Notes: generated by a model from the letters alone, not told the origin. DNA of 64,000 bases from Streptomyces nodosus (GCF_008704995.1 NZ_CP023747.1:2692501-2756500); one strand, 5' to 3'; numbered from the stretch's first letter, positions 35,301-45,011 are shown. Translations and numbers: made by a program.

Positions 35301-35719
35301 TGGACGTCGCCATCGGCAATGTCTCGGACGCCGGGGCCGACCTGGACCTGTATGTGTACAACGCCGCCAACCAGCAAGTCGCCCGATCGGCGGCGGGCGG
35401 CTCGGAGGAGTCCGTCTCCATCGCCAAGCCCGCCGCGGGCACCTACACCGTTCTGGTCAACGCCTACTCGGTGCCGGCCGGCACCACGGCCTACGACTAC
35501 CGGGACGTGTACTACTCGGCGGCGCTCGGTTCGGTGAAGGTCGACGAGGCGAAGGTGTTCACGCTCGCCCCGAACGGCACGGCGCAGATCTCCGCCGATG
35601 TCGTCGCGAACGAGCCGGCCCCCGCGGGCCGCGAGTTCTTCGGCGAGGTCCAGGTGCTGAACACCCGCGGCACCGTCGCGGGCCTGGGCAGCGTGAAGAT
35701 CGGCAAGGTCATCTCGTAA
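32393..35719 (+). CDS. Large secreted S8 (subtilisin-like) serine protease
   Basis: A 1108-residue exported protease. It has a signal peptide (about residues 15-40, RRLARIAMAAGVVTAL ... ALAQ), a prodomain, then a subtilase domain with catalytic D212 (VLDSGVD), H394 (EHGTHVAG) and S590 (GTSMASPQ); the oxyanion Asn is in SAGNSGPG. Asp and His are 182 residues apart, compared with about 30 in subtilisin, an insertion like that of tripeptidyl peptidase II. The C-terminal ~500 residues are beta-rich and include a PPC-like domain (AGADLDLYVYNAANQQ). The start at 32393 has AAGGG 7 nt upstream; an ATG two codons earlier is possible. A strong hairpin follows. Confidence 0.93.
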   Translation: MTSDPQRAPLTGARRLARIAMAAGVVTALSVAGPIPLALAQDGPTATDPAVKPADDKLGSTGAELLAEAKAEGAKNVTMMIATAPGKTEQVAEQLDAVKGAAVGRAYDKLGYVRATVPTDKADSAIAAATKLSSVQAIDLKQDIPLDDPRPEADTAQGKDKGKSKDKGSYPAPGKNTPAENPYNPSFETGAVEFVKKNPKADGRGITIGVLDSGVDLGHPALQKTTTGERKIVDWVTATDPIVDNDGTWLPMTTGVTGPQFTSGGKTWKTPAGSFLFNTFSESVTKGGDANGDLDRDGRTTSVWGVLYDPANGTVRVDLNNNNDFTDDVPMKPYKDGYQVGWFGQDTTDPATGASMRVPFVVETRKDVPMDPKGGSWIGKKADFVNIGVIESEHGTHVAGITAANSLFGGKMNGAAPGAKIVSSRACNWDGGCTNVALTEGMIDLVVNRGVDIVNMSIGGLPALNDGNNARAALYTRLIDTYGVQLVISAGNSGPGLNTIGDPGLADKVISVGATISKETWAANYGSVVDTKYSMMPFSSRGPREDGGFAPIISAPGAAINTTQTWLPGGPVAETGYSLPAGYSMLQGTSMASPQAAGASALLLSAAKQKRIDLTPATLRTALTSTAQHIKGEQPHSEGAGLMDIVKAWKSIEKGASAHQYTVKAPVSTSLSWALATPDFGTGLYDREGGLKKGQKKTYEVQVTRTTGQAGSVKHHLSVQNGDGTFKIVGSSEVSLPLNKPVTVKIEAKPGSAGVHSAILEVDDRRTEGVDKQIMLTVVVATEIAKPSYAYSVSGVAQRNSTLSYFVTVPQGAKTLEISMSGLKDKSQTRFIAIHPYGTPVDNTSTPYCYPNYENPANTCRPDVRSYANPAPGVWEIEVEARRTSPLLDNPFKLNAAVYGLQFSPAVQTVEEAKAGTPTPVSWTLTNKLAGLDAQLKGGSLGSSKSNRPTIADGDQQTMTVVVPAGAERLDVAIGNVSDAGADLDLYVYNAANQQVARSAAGGSEESVSIAKPAAGTYTVLVNAYSVPAGTTAYDYRDVYYSAALGSVKVDEAKVFTLAPNGTAQISADVVANEPAPAGREFFGEVQVLNTRGTVAGLGSVKIGKVIS

Positions 35720-37118
<1,399 letters not shown>

Positions 37119-37140
37119 CGCTCCCGCGGCGTCATGACGG

Positions 37141-37172
37141 GTCAGGGGCGGTCCTTTCGGACCGCCCCTGAC
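37141..37172. terminator. Bidirectional terminator between asd and the aldo/keto reductase gene
   Basis: GTCAGGGGCGGTCC (37141-37154) and GGACCGCCCCTGAC (37159-37172) give a perfect 14-bp stem with a TTTC tetraloop. It is 23 bp from each convergent stop codon. Confidence 0.92.
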
Positions 37173-37194
37173 GGCGTTTCACCGGGGCTCCGCG

Positions 37195-38286
37195 TCAACG
37201 GCGGCCGTTCCACACCGGCGGGGCGAAGGTGTCGGGCCGGTCGCCGATGCCGAGGCCAGGGCTGACCACCCACGACTGGTACTCCGGGGTGAACATGCCG
37301 TAGACGGCGGCCGTGACCGGCGCACTGGCCTGCTCCAGCCGGGCGCGCGCGTCGGCCGGGAGCTCGAAGCCGAGCGCGGCGAGGTTGCTCTCCAGCTGCG
37401 ACTCACTGCTCGCGCCGATCACGAGCGAGGAGATGGCCGGCCGGGTCAGCGACCAGTTGAGCGCCACCTGGGCCATCGGCTTGCCGAGTCCGTCGGCGAC
37501 CGTACGCAGCGCGTCCACCACGGCCCAGTCGCGGTCGGAGACCGGGCGGACCGGGGCGTCCGGGACGCTGATCCGGCCCTCCCCGGCGACGCCGGCCTCG
37601 GTGCGCCGGTACTTGCCGGTGAGCAGGCCGCCGCCGAGCGGGCTCCACGCCGTCAGCCCCATCCCGAGGGTCTGCGCCATCGGGACGTACTCCGCCTCGA
37701 TGCCGCGGTCGAGCAGGGAGTACGGCAGCTGCACGGTCACCATCGGCGTCAGGCCGTGGGCCTCGGCGTAGCTCTGCGCGCGGGCGGCGTACCAGGCGGG
37801 CACATCGGAGAGGCCGGCGTAGCGGATCTTGCCGGCGCGGACGAGGTCGTCGAAGGTCTGTACGACCTCCTCGACCGGGGTGATCCGGTCCCAGGTGTGG
37901 AGCAGATAGAGGTCGAGGTGGTCGGTGCCGAGCCGGCGCAGCGACGCCTCCAGCGCGCGGATCATGTGCTTGCGGCCGTTGCCGCCGGCGTTCGGGTCGG
38001 TGGCGTCGATCGAGTTGGTGTACTTGCTGGTGAGCACCAGCCGCTCGCGATTGCCGGCCTTGGCGATGATCCGGCCGAGCATCCGCTCGCTCTCCCCGGC
38101 GGTGTAGAAGTCGGCGGTGTCGATGAAGTTGCCGCCCGACTCGACGTACCGGTGGAAGATCGGCGCCGCCTCCTCCTCCGTCCGGCCGTACGGCGCGTGG
38201 AGGCCGCCGACGCCGAAGTTCATGGTGCCGAGCGCGAGTCGGCTCACGCGCAGGCCCGAGCGGCCGAGCAGATAGTAGTGGTTCAC
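37195..38286 (-). CDS. Aldo/keto reductase
   Basis: A 363-residue NADPH-dependent oxidoreductase with a TIM-barrel. The catalytic residues are visible: Asp and Tyr in FIDTADFYTAGESE, Lys in LTSKYTNS and His in YLLHTWD. The cofactor loop is VIGASSESQLESNL. I chose the GTG at 38286 (VNHYYLLGRSGL) because AAGGAG lies just before it. It is divergent from a TetR gene with two operators between them, so it is probably that regulator's target; the natural substrate is unknown. Confidence 0.92.
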   Translation of the reverse strand: MNHYYLLGRSGLRVSRLALGTMNFGVGGLHAPYGRTEEEAAPIFHRYVESGGNFIDTADFYTAGESERMLGRIIAKAGNRERLVLTSKYTNSIDATDPNAGGNGRKHMIRALEASLRRLGTDHLDLYLLHTWDRITPVEEVVQTFDDLVRAGKIRYAGLSDVPAWYAARAQSYAEAHGLTPMVTVQLPYSLLDRGIEAEYVPMAQTLGMGLTAWSPLGGGLLTGKYRRTEAGVAGEGRISVPDAPVRPVSDRDWAVVDALRTVADGLGKPMAQVALNWSLTRPAISSLVIGASSESQLESNLAALGFELPADARARLEQASAPVTAAVYGMFTPEYQSWVVSPGLGIGDRPDTFAPPVWNGRR

Positions 38287-38346
38287 GTGGGTCTCCTTCA
38301 CGCCGTGATGGTCGGGACGACCTCCACGACGGTAGAAAGATTATTT

Positions 38347-38362
38347 TGGACCCACAAGTCCA
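38347..38362. promoter_or_regulatory. TetR-type operator 1
   Basis: TGGAC-N6-GTCCA, flanked as TTxTGGAC...GTCCAxAA, lies between the reductase gene and its divergent TetR gene. It is one of two matching dyads. Confidence 0.8.
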
Positions 38363-38377
38363 GAAACAGGTACTGAA

Positions 38378-38393
38378 TGGACTGGGCGGTCCA
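38378..38393. promoter_or_regulatory. TetR-type operator 2
   Basis: The same TGGAC-N6-GTCCA dyad is repeated 31 bp away, three helical turns from operator 1, 24 bp before the TetR gene start. This placement suggests autorepression together with control of the reductase. Confidence 0.8.
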
Positions 38394-38416
38394 GAACGGA
38401 GGGCTATGCTCGGGGC

Positions 38417-39022
38417 ATGGCACTGACCACCAAGGGCATGGCGACCCGACAGCGGATCCTGGAGGGCGCGGCCGCCTATCTGCGCAGCAACGACGCGGGC
38501 AACGCGACGCTCGACGAGATCCGTGAGGTGACCCGGACCAGCAAGAGCCAGCTCTTCCACTACTTCCCCGGAGGGAAGGAGGAGCTTCTGCTGGAGGTGG
38601 CCCGCCATGAGGCCGGCCGGGTCCTGGAGGACCAGCAGCCCCACCTCGGCGCCCTGGACTCCTGGGCGGCATGGGACCGCTGGCGCAGGGCGCTCATCGC
38701 CCGCTACAAGGCCCAGGGGCCGAACTGCCCGCTGGCCTCGCTGATGAACCATGTCGGCCATGTCCCCGGCGCCGCGGAGGTGACCACCACGCTGCTGGGG
38801 CAGTGGCAGGACTATGTCGAGCGCGGGATCGTCGTCATGCAGACCAAGGGCGCGGTGAGCGCCACGATCGACGCGCGACGCACGGCCGGCGCGTTCATCG
38901 CCGGCATCCAGGGGGGCGTCACCGTGCTCCGCACCACCGGCCGCACCGATCATCTGGAGGCGGTTCTGAAGATCCTCATCAGCTACCTGCGCGGCTCGGT
39001 CGCCCAGGAAGTCTCCCCCTGA
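38417..39022 (+). CDS. TetR-family transcriptional regulator
   Basis: A 201-residue repressor. The DNA-binding helix-turn-helix is at residues 10-55 (TLDEIREVTRTSKSQLFHYFPGGKEEL), followed by an all-helical ligand-binding domain. The divergent aldo/keto reductase and the two inverted repeats in between suggest it represses both. The inducer is unknown. The ribosome-binding site is weak. Confidence 0.93.
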   Translation: MALTTKGMATRQRILEGAAAYLRSNDAGNATLDEIREVTRTSKSQLFHYFPGGKEELLLEVARHEAGRVLEDQQPHLGALDSWAAWDRWRRALIARYKAQGPNCPLASLMNHVGHVPGAAEVTTTLLGQWQDYVERGIVVMQTKGAVSATIDARRTAGAFIAGIQGGVTVLRTTGRTDHLEAVLKILISYLRGSVAQEVSP

Positions 39023-39141
39023 CCATGTGACCGCTTCCCCGGGCCGGGCCCGCACCGCCCCGGTGCGCGCCCGGTCACCGCACCGACGCCCTGACGACAT
39101 GGAAGGATGACGCAACCCACACATAATGAGGAGATGACCGC

Positions 39142-41778
39142 GTGCCTGGCACAAACCTGACTCGCGAAGAGGCACAGCAGCGGGCGAAGCTGCTCACTGT
39201 TGACTCGTACGAGATCGATCTCGACCTCTCCGACGCCCAGAGTGGGGGCACCTCCCCCGCAGGTGACGGCGAGAACGGGGGAGGCACCTACCGGTCCGTG
39301 ACCACGGTGCGCTTCGACGTGGCCGAGGGGAGCGCCTCCGGGGGAGGCACGGAGTCCTTCATCGACCTGGTGGCCCCGGCCGTCCGCGAGGTCACCCTCA
39401 ACGGGGACCCGCTCGACCCCGCCGAGGTCTTCAAGGACTCCCGGATCGCGCTGCCCGGCCTGCTGGAGGGCCGCAATGTGCTCCGGGTGGTCGCCGACTG
39501 CGCCTACACCAACACCGGCGAGGGTCTGCACCGCTTCGTCGACCCCGTCGACCAGCAGGCCTACCTCTACACCCAGTTCGAGGTGCCGGACGCCCGCCGG
39601 GTCTTCGCCTGCTTCGAGCAGCCGGACCTGAAGGCCACCTTCCAGTTCACCGTGAAGGCGCCCGAGGGCTGGACCGTGGTGTCCAACTCGCCGGCCCCCG
39701 CGCCCGAGAACGACGTCTGGGTGTTCGAGCCGACGCCCCGTATCTCGACGTACATCACGGCGCTGATCGCCGGCCCGTACCACAGCGTGCACAGCGTGTA
39801 CGAGAAGGACGGCCAGTCGGTCCCGCTCGGCATCTACTGCCGGCCCTCGCTGGCCGAGTTCCTGGACGCGGACGCGATCTTCGAGGTGACCCGGCAGGGC
39901 TTCGAATGGTTCCAGGAGAAGTTCGACTACGCCTACCCCTTCAAGAAGTACGACCAGCTCTTCGTACCCGAGTTCAACGCGGGCGCGATGGAGAACGCGG
40001 GCGCGGTGACCATCCGCGACCAGTACGTCTTCCGGTCCAAGGTGACGGACGCCGCGTACGAGACGCGGGCCGAGACGATCCTGCACGAGCTGGCCCACAT
40101 GTGGTTCGGCGACCTCGTGACCATGGAGTGGTGGAACGACCTGTGGCTGAACGAGTCGTTCGCCACCTACACCTCCATCGCCTGCCAGGCGTACCACCCG
40201 CAGTCCCGCTGGCCGCACTCCTGGACCACGTTCGCCAACTCCATGAAGACCTGGGCGTACCGGCAGGACCAGCTGCCGTCGACGCACCCGATCATGGCCG
40301 AGATCAACGACCTCGACGATGTGCTGGTCAACTTCGACGGCATCACCTACGCCAAGGGCGCCTCGGTCCTCAAGCAGCTCGTCGCCTATGTCGGCATGGA
40401 CGACTTCTTCGCGGGCGTACAGGCGTACTTCAAGCAGCACGCCTACGGCAACACGCGCCTGTCCGACCTGCTGGGCGCCCTGGAGCAGACCTCCGGCCGC
40501 GATCTGAAGACCTGGTCGAGGAAATGGCTTCAGACCGCGGGCATCAACGTCCTGCGGCCCCAGATCGAGACGGACGCGGACGGCGTCATCACCTCCTTCG
40601 CCGTCCGCCAGGAGGCCCCGGCGCTCCCGGCCGGCGCCAAGGGCGAGCCGACCCTGCGCCCGCACCGCATCGCCATCGGCCTCTACGACCTCGACCCGGA
40701 CAGCGGCAAGCTGGTGCGCGCCGCGGACGGCCGGATCGAGCTGGACGTGGACGGCGAGCTGACCGCCGTGCCGCAGCTGGCCGGCCGGCGCCGCCCGGCG
40801 GTCGTCCTGCTCAACGACGACGACCTGTCGTACGCCAAGGTGCGCCTGGACGAGGGATCGCTGGCCGTCGTCACCGAGCACCTGGGCGACTTCGAGTCCT
40901 CGCTGCCGCGCGCCCTGTGCTGGGCGTCGGCCTGGGACATGACCCGGGACGGGGAGCTGGCGACCCGCGACTATCTGTCGCTGGTGCTGTCCGGGATCGG
41001 CAAGGAGTCCGACATCGGCGTGGTGCAGTCGCTGCACCGCCAGGTGAAGCTGGCCGTCGACCTGTACGCCGCCCCGTCGGCCCGTGAGGCGCTGCTCACC
41101 CGGTGGACGGACGCGACCCTGGCCCATCTGCGGTCCGCGGAGCCGGGCAGCGACCACCAGCTGGCCTGGGCGCGCGCCTTCGCGGCGACCGCCCGCACCC
41201 CCGAGCAGCTGGACCTGTTGGAGGGGCTGCTGGACGGCACGGGGACCGTCGAGGGCCTGGCCGTCGACACCGAGCTGCGCTGGGCGTTCGTGGAGCGGCT
41301 CGCGGCGGTGGGCCGCTTCGACGAGGCGGAGATCGCGGGCGAGCTGGAGCGGGACAGGACGGCGGCCGGTGAGCGGCACGCGGCCACCGCCCGTGCGGCG
41401 CGTCCGGCCCCGGAGGCCAAGGAGGAGGCCTGGGCGTCGGTCGTCGAGTCCGACAAGCTGCCGAACGCCGTGCAGGAGGCGGTGATCGCGGGCTTCGTCC
41501 AGACCGACCAGCGCGAGCTGCTCGCCTCGTACACGGAGAAGTACTTCGCGGCGGTCAAGGGCGTCTGGGACTCCCGTTCGCACGAGATGGCCCAGCAGGT
41601 CGTGGTCGGGCTCTACCCGTCGGTCCAGGTGTCCGAGGAGACCCTCGCCAGGACCGACGCCTGGGTGACCGACACCGACCCGAGCCCGGCGCTGCGGCGT
41701 CTGATCTCCGAGTCGCGCGCGGGTGTGGAGCGGGCCCTGAAGGCCCAGGCCGCGGACGCGGCGGCGACCCGGGCCTAG
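39142..41778 (+). CDS. pepN: Aminopeptidase N (M1 zinc metallopeptidase), copy 2
   Basis: An 878-residue M1 aminopeptidase with GAMENAG and zinc motif H315ELAH plus LNESFATY. It is collinear with the copy at 25715-28327 over the whole length and shares conserved segments such as EGLHRFVDP and HAYGNTRLSDLL. Its N-terminal region has two Gly/Ser-rich patches (residues 34-48 and 63-72) encoded by G/C palindromes absent from copy 1. The GTG start matches copy 1. A 13-bp hairpin follows. Confidence 0.95.
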   Translation: MPGTNLTREEAQQRAKLLTVDSYEIDLDLSDAQSGGTSPAGDGENGGGTYRSVTTVRFDVAEGSASGGGTESFIDLVAPAVREVTLNGDPLDPAEVFKDSRIALPGLLEGRNVLRVVADCAYTNTGEGLHRFVDPVDQQAYLYTQFEVPDARRVFACFEQPDLKATFQFTVKAPEGWTVVSNSPAPAPENDVWVFEPTPRISTYITALIAGPYHSVHSVYEKDGQSVPLGIYCRPSLAEFLDADAIFEVTRQGFEWFQEKFDYAYPFKKYDQLFVPEFNAGAMENAGAVTIRDQYVFRSKVTDAAYETRAETILHELAHMWFGDLVTMEWWNDLWLNESFATYTSIACQAYHPQSRWPHSWTTFANSMKTWAYRQDQLPSTHPIMAEINDLDDVLVNFDGITYAKGASVLKQLVAYVGMDDFFAGVQAYFKQHAYGNTRLSDLLGALEQTSGRDLKTWSRKWLQTAGINVLRPQIETDADGVITSFAVRQEAPALPAGAKGEPTLRPHRIAIGLYDLDPDSGKLVRAADGRIELDVDGELTAVPQLAGRRRPAVVLLNDDDLSYAKVRLDEGSLAVVTEHLGDFESSLPRALCWASAWDMTRDGELATRDYLSLVLSGIGKESDIGVVQSLHRQVKLAVDLYAAPSAREALLTRWTDATLAHLRSAEPGSDHQLAWARAFAATARTPEQLDLLEGLLDGTGTVEGLAVDTELRWAFVERLAAVGRFDEAEIAGELERDRTAAGERHAATARAARPAPEAKEEAWASVVESDKLPNAVQEAVIAGFVQTDQRELLASYTEKYFAAVKGVWDSRSHEMAQQVVVGLYPSVQVSEETLARTDAWVTDTDPSPALRRLISESRAGVERALKAQAADAAATRA

Positions 41779-41802
41779 CTGTTCTGTTCCGGGAGGTTGT
41801 GG

Positions 41803-41844
41803 ACGGGAGGGGGCGTCCGGCGCGTGCCGGGCGCCCCCTCCCGT
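41803..41844. terminator. Bidirectional terminator between pepN copy 2 and the exporter gene
   Basis: ACGGGAGGGGGCG (41803-41815) and CGCCCCCTCCCGT (41832-41844) form a 13-bp stem, extended by an inner CCGGC/GCCGG pairing. The two convergent stop codons are 24 and 2 bp away. Confidence 0.88.
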
Positions 41845-41846
41845 GC

Positions 41847-42794
41847 TCATCCGTTCTCGTGGGCCGCCGCGGCCTCGCGGGAAGGGGCAGGTCGGTTCGG
41901 GGCGTGGTCCTCTCCGTGGCCTGCCCGCCTCCGGACGCCGGGTGTGCGTGGCCTGAGCTGGCCGAGGACCGTCGCCCCGAAGGCCACCGCCATGCCGCCG
42001 AGCTGGACGGGGCCGAGCGCCTGGCCCAGCGCCACCCAGCCGACCACGGCGGCGGTCAGCGGCGAGAGCGGGCCGAGGAGGGTGGCCTGGGTGGCGGTCA
42101 GTCGCCCGATGCCCCGGAACCACAACCAGTACGCGACCGCGGTGTTCGCCACCGCGAGGTAGAGATACCCGCCCACCGCCGGCCCGTCGAGCGCGGGCGG
42201 CGCCCCCTCCACGGCCAGGGCGACGGGTGCGATCAGCAGCCCGCCGGCCGTGAGCTGCCAGGCGGTGAGGGCGAGCGGACCGGCACCCTCCGGGCGGCCC
42301 CAGCGCTTGGTGAGCACGGTGCCGGTGGACATGGAGGCGGTGGCGGCGAGCGCGGCGAGCACCCCGACCAAGTCGAGCGCCCCGGCCGCCTTCAGGACGA
42401 CAAGGCTGACGCCGAGGGCCGCGGCCACGCCCGTCAGCAGGGTCCGTACGGTCGGCCGCTCGCCGAGCAGCACTGCCGACAGGCCCGCGACGAACAGCGG
42501 CCCGACCGACCCGACCACGGCCGCCATCCCGCCGGGCAGCCGGTACGCGGACAGGAACAGCAGGGGAAAGAAGGCGCCGATGTTCAGCGCGCCCAGCACT
42601 GCCGCCTTCCACCACCAGGCGCCGCGTGGCAGTGCCCGGGCGAGCGCGAGCAGCAGCAGCCCGGCGGGCAGCGCGCGCATCAGACCGGTGAACAGCGGAC
42701 GGTCGTCCGGCAGGAACTCGGTGGTGACGGCATAGGTCGTCCCCCAGGAGACGGGGGCGAGGGCGGTGAGCAGCACGACGGCGTACCGCTTCAT
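41847..42794 (-). CDS. EamA/DMT-family transporter
   Basis: A 315-residue membrane protein with ten predicted helices arranged as two EamA repeats (each with a pattern such as WGTTYAVTTEFLP and LGALNIGAFFPLLFLSAYRLPGG). Members export small metabolites or amino acids. AAGGAG precedes the ATG at 42794. The C-terminal 30 residues are hydrophilic and charged. It is divergent from a MarR regulator, with paired dyads between, so it is the likely regulated gene. Confidence 0.9.
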   Translation of the reverse strand: MKRYAVVLLTALAPVSWGTTYAVTTEFLPDDRPLFTGLMRALPAGLLLLALARALPRGAWWWKAAVLGALNIGAFFPLLFLSAYRLPGGMAAVVGSVGPLFVAGLSAVLLGERPTVRTLLTGVAAALGVSLVVLKAAGALDLVGVLAALAATASMSTGTVLTKRWGRPEGAGPLALTAWQLTAGGLLIAPVALAVEGAPPALDGPAVGGYLYLAVANTAVAYWLWFRGIGRLTATQATLLGPLSPLTAAVVGWVALGQALGPVQLGGMAVAFGATVLGQLRPRTPGVRRRAGHGEDHAPNRPAPSREAAAAHENG

Positions 42795-42886
42795 GACGGG
42801 CTCCTTCCCGAGACGAGACGGACGACGACGCGGGCACATCGGCGCTCCCGGAACCCGGCGCCGCCCCAGCGCTCGAACCTTAAATA

Positions 42887-42907
42887 GCTTAGCTCTAAGC
42901 GACTTAG
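42887..42907. promoter_or_regulatory. Overlapping MarR-type operators
   Basis: GCTTAG-CT-CTAAGC (42887-42900) is a perfect dyad, and it overlaps a second one, CTAAG-CGA-CTTAG (42895-42907). Both lie in an A+T-rich patch between divergent exporter and MarR genes, a classic MarR site. Confidence 0.78.
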
Positions 42908-42958
42908 CGTCAAGCTGCTTTCTTGCGAGCGACCGGAAGGCTGGCGGATACTCTGCCC

Positions 42959-43540
42959 ATGACCAGGGACAACCGCGGGAACGACGGCGAACGCGGCGAA
43001 CGCGACAAGGGCACCGAGAGCGCCGAGGGCGGGGTGCCCAGGGATCCCGTCGACGCGATCATCGGGCAGTGGGCCGTCGAGCGGCCCGACCTCGACACCG
43101 CCGCGATGGAGATCTTCGGGCGCATCTCCCGGATCACCCGGACCATGGGCGACCGGATGGACAAGGCCTACGCACGGTTCGGAATCTCCCGCGGGGAGTT
43201 CGACGTCCTGGCGACCCTGCGCCGCTCCGGCGAGCCCTATGCGCTCTCGCCGCGCCGGCTCTCCGCGACCCTGATGATCACCACGGGCGGGATGACCGGC
43301 CGGCTGGACAGACTGGAGCGGGCGGGGCTGCTGCGCCGCTCCCCCGATCCGCACGACCGGCGCGGACTCCGGGTGACGCTCACGGACAAGGGGTTCCGGC
43401 TGGTCGACGAGGCCCTGGGCGCGGGCCTCTCCCTCCAGACCGAGGCCCTGGGCGCCCTGGACCCGCGGCAGGCCGGCCAACTGGCCGATCTGCTGCGCCG
43501 ACTGCTCGCCGGAACGGTCAACTCCGGCCCGTCCAGCTGA
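42959..43540 (+). CDS. MarR-family transcriptional regulator
   Basis: A 193-residue winged-helix regulator. The recognition region is LSATLMITTGGMTGRLDRLERAG and the wing is PDPHDRRGLRVTLTDKG, both typical of MarR. The first 30 residues are charged and disordered. It is divergent from a DMT exporter. Its 3' end overlaps the convergent FAD monooxygenase gene by 23 bp. Confidence 0.93.
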   Translation: MTRDNRGNDGERGERDKGTESAEGGVPRDPVDAIIGQWAVERPDLDTAAMEIFGRISRITRTMGDRMDKAYARFGISRGEFDVLATLRRSGEPYALSPRRLSATLMITTGGMTGRLDRLERAGLLRRSPDPHDRRGLRVTLTDKGFRLVDEALGAGLSLQTEALGALDPRQAGQLADLLRRLLAGTVNSGPSS

Positions 43541-45011
43541 CCAGCGCCTCCTCGAGCCGCGCCGCATCGGGCGTCTCGGCCGCCCAGGCCACATACCCGT
43601 CGGGCCGTACCAGCACGGTCGTCCGCCGTCCGCTCGCCCAGTGCTCCACCGCCAGCCGGTCCCCGCGGCCGTCCGCCGTGTACTCCTCCGGGGTGATCAG
43701 CACGAACCGGCCACCGCGCAGGGCCTCATAGAGCCGGCCGGAGGCGAGGGCCACATCGGGGATGCGTCGGCCGGTCAGCGGATGGGCGCCACGGGGGGCG
43801 GCATAGGCGTACCCGATCCCGGTGACCTGCCCGATCGCCCGCCGCCGCAGCAGGCCGACCCGGCCGAACGCGGCGATCAGCACGGCGCGCAGCGCCAGGG
43901 TCCAGGGGCGCTCGGCCATCGCCAGCCGGAGGATCCCACCGCTGCTGCGCAGCACGGACCGGCCGACGGGGTGGCGTTCGGACTGGTAGGTGTCGAGCAG
44001 GGCGGGGCCGGCGTGGCCGTGGAGCACGGCGACGAGTTTCCAGGACAGGTTCGCCGCGTCCTGGAGACCGGTGTTCATGCCCTGGCCGCCGGCCGGGGAG
44101 TGCACATGTGCGGCGTCCCCGGCGAGGAAGACCCGTCCGACGCGGTAGGCGGGTGCCTGGCGCTCGTCGCTGTGGAAGCGGGACAGCCAGCGGGCCTCGC
44201 GCATGCCGTAGTCGCGGCCGAACGCCGAACGGGTGATCTCCCGGACCTCGTCGAGGGCGAGCGGCGCGCTGTCGGGGACTTCGCGCCGGCGGTGCCAGCA
44301 GACGACCCGGTGGTAGCCGTCACCGAAGGGCACGATCAGGGCGAAGGCATCGCCGCCGGCGGCGGCGTTCAGCACCTGCTCGGGTTGCTCCTCCAGGAGG
44401 ACGTCGGCGAGGACGACGGACCGGATGACGGACCTGCCGGGGAAGGGCTGGCCGATCGCCCGGCGCACCGCACTGTGCAGCCCGTCCGCGCCGACCACAT
44501 ACGCGGCGCGCATCTCACCGGGCTCGCCGTCGGCCCCGCGGACCCGGAGGGTCACCCCGTCGGCGTCCTGTCTCAGCCCGGCGACCTCGGTGTCGTATGC
44601 GAAGCGCACCCCGGCCGCGGACCCGCGCCGCTCCAGCGCCTTCTCCACCTCGTACTGCGGGAGGACCAGCACATGCTGGAAACGGGAGGGGAGGGTGTCG
44701 AGCCGGACGGAGACACGCTGGAGGAACCGGATGTCGGACAGGGGCTGTCCGACGGCCTCCAGTTCGTCGGCGAGCCCCCGGGCGTCGAGCTGTTCCAGGG
44801 AGCGGGCGTGCAGGGCGAAGGCGCGGGAGAGGTTGCTGATCCCCCGGGGGCGCTTCTCGACGAGGGTGACGGGAACACCGGCTGCGGCGAGGTCACCGGC
44901 CAGAAGGAGGCCGGTGGGCCCGGCGCCGACGACGATCACACCGGCGGCGCCGGGGCCGTCGGAAGCGGGGGTGCCGGGGCGGGGAGCGGTGGTGCGGTCC
45001 TTGTCTGTCAT
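43518..45011 (-). CDS. FAD-dependent aromatic monooxygenase (PheA/TetX-like)
   Basis: A 497-residue flavoprotein hydroxylase. The FAD-binding motifs are VVGAGPTGLLLAGDL near residue 27, the DG motif VVGADGLHSAVR and the GD motif FLAGDAAHVHSPAGGQGMN. A C-terminal thioredoxin-like domain follows, as in phenol and polyketide hydroxylases. It may inactivate or modify an aromatic compound. The neighbouring MarR regulator and exporter make a resistance role possible but this is not shown. AGGAGG lies 5 nt before the ATG. Confidence 0.9.
   Translation of the reverse strand: MTDKDRTTAPRPGTPASDGPGAAGVIVVGAGPTGLLLAGDLAAAGVPVTLVEKRPRGISNLSRAFALHARSLEQLDARGLADELEAVGQPLSDIRFLQRVSVRLDTLPSRFQHVLVLPQYEVEKALERRGSAAGVRFAYDTEVAGLRQDADGVTLRVRGADGEPGEMRAAYVVGADGLHSAVRRAIGQPFPGRSVIRSVVLADVLLEEQPEQVLNAAAGGDAFALIVPFGDGYHRVVCWHRRREVPDSAPLALDEVREITRSAFGRDYGMREARWLSRFHSDERQAPAYRVGRVFLAGDAAHVHSPAGGQGMNTGLQDAANLSWKLVAVLHGHAGPALLDTYQSERHPVGRSVLRSSGGILRLAMAERPWTLALRAVLIAAFGRVGLLRRRAIGQVTGIGYAYAAPRGAHPLTGRRIPDVALASGRLYEALRGGRFVLITPEEYTADGRGDRLAVEHWASGRRTTVLVRPDGYVAWAAETPDAARLEEALVSWTGRS

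Noticed and set aside
38983..42837. 1284-codon minus-strand frame across pepN copy 2 and the exporter
   Set aside because: It runs through two well-supported genes in other frames and shows no domain.
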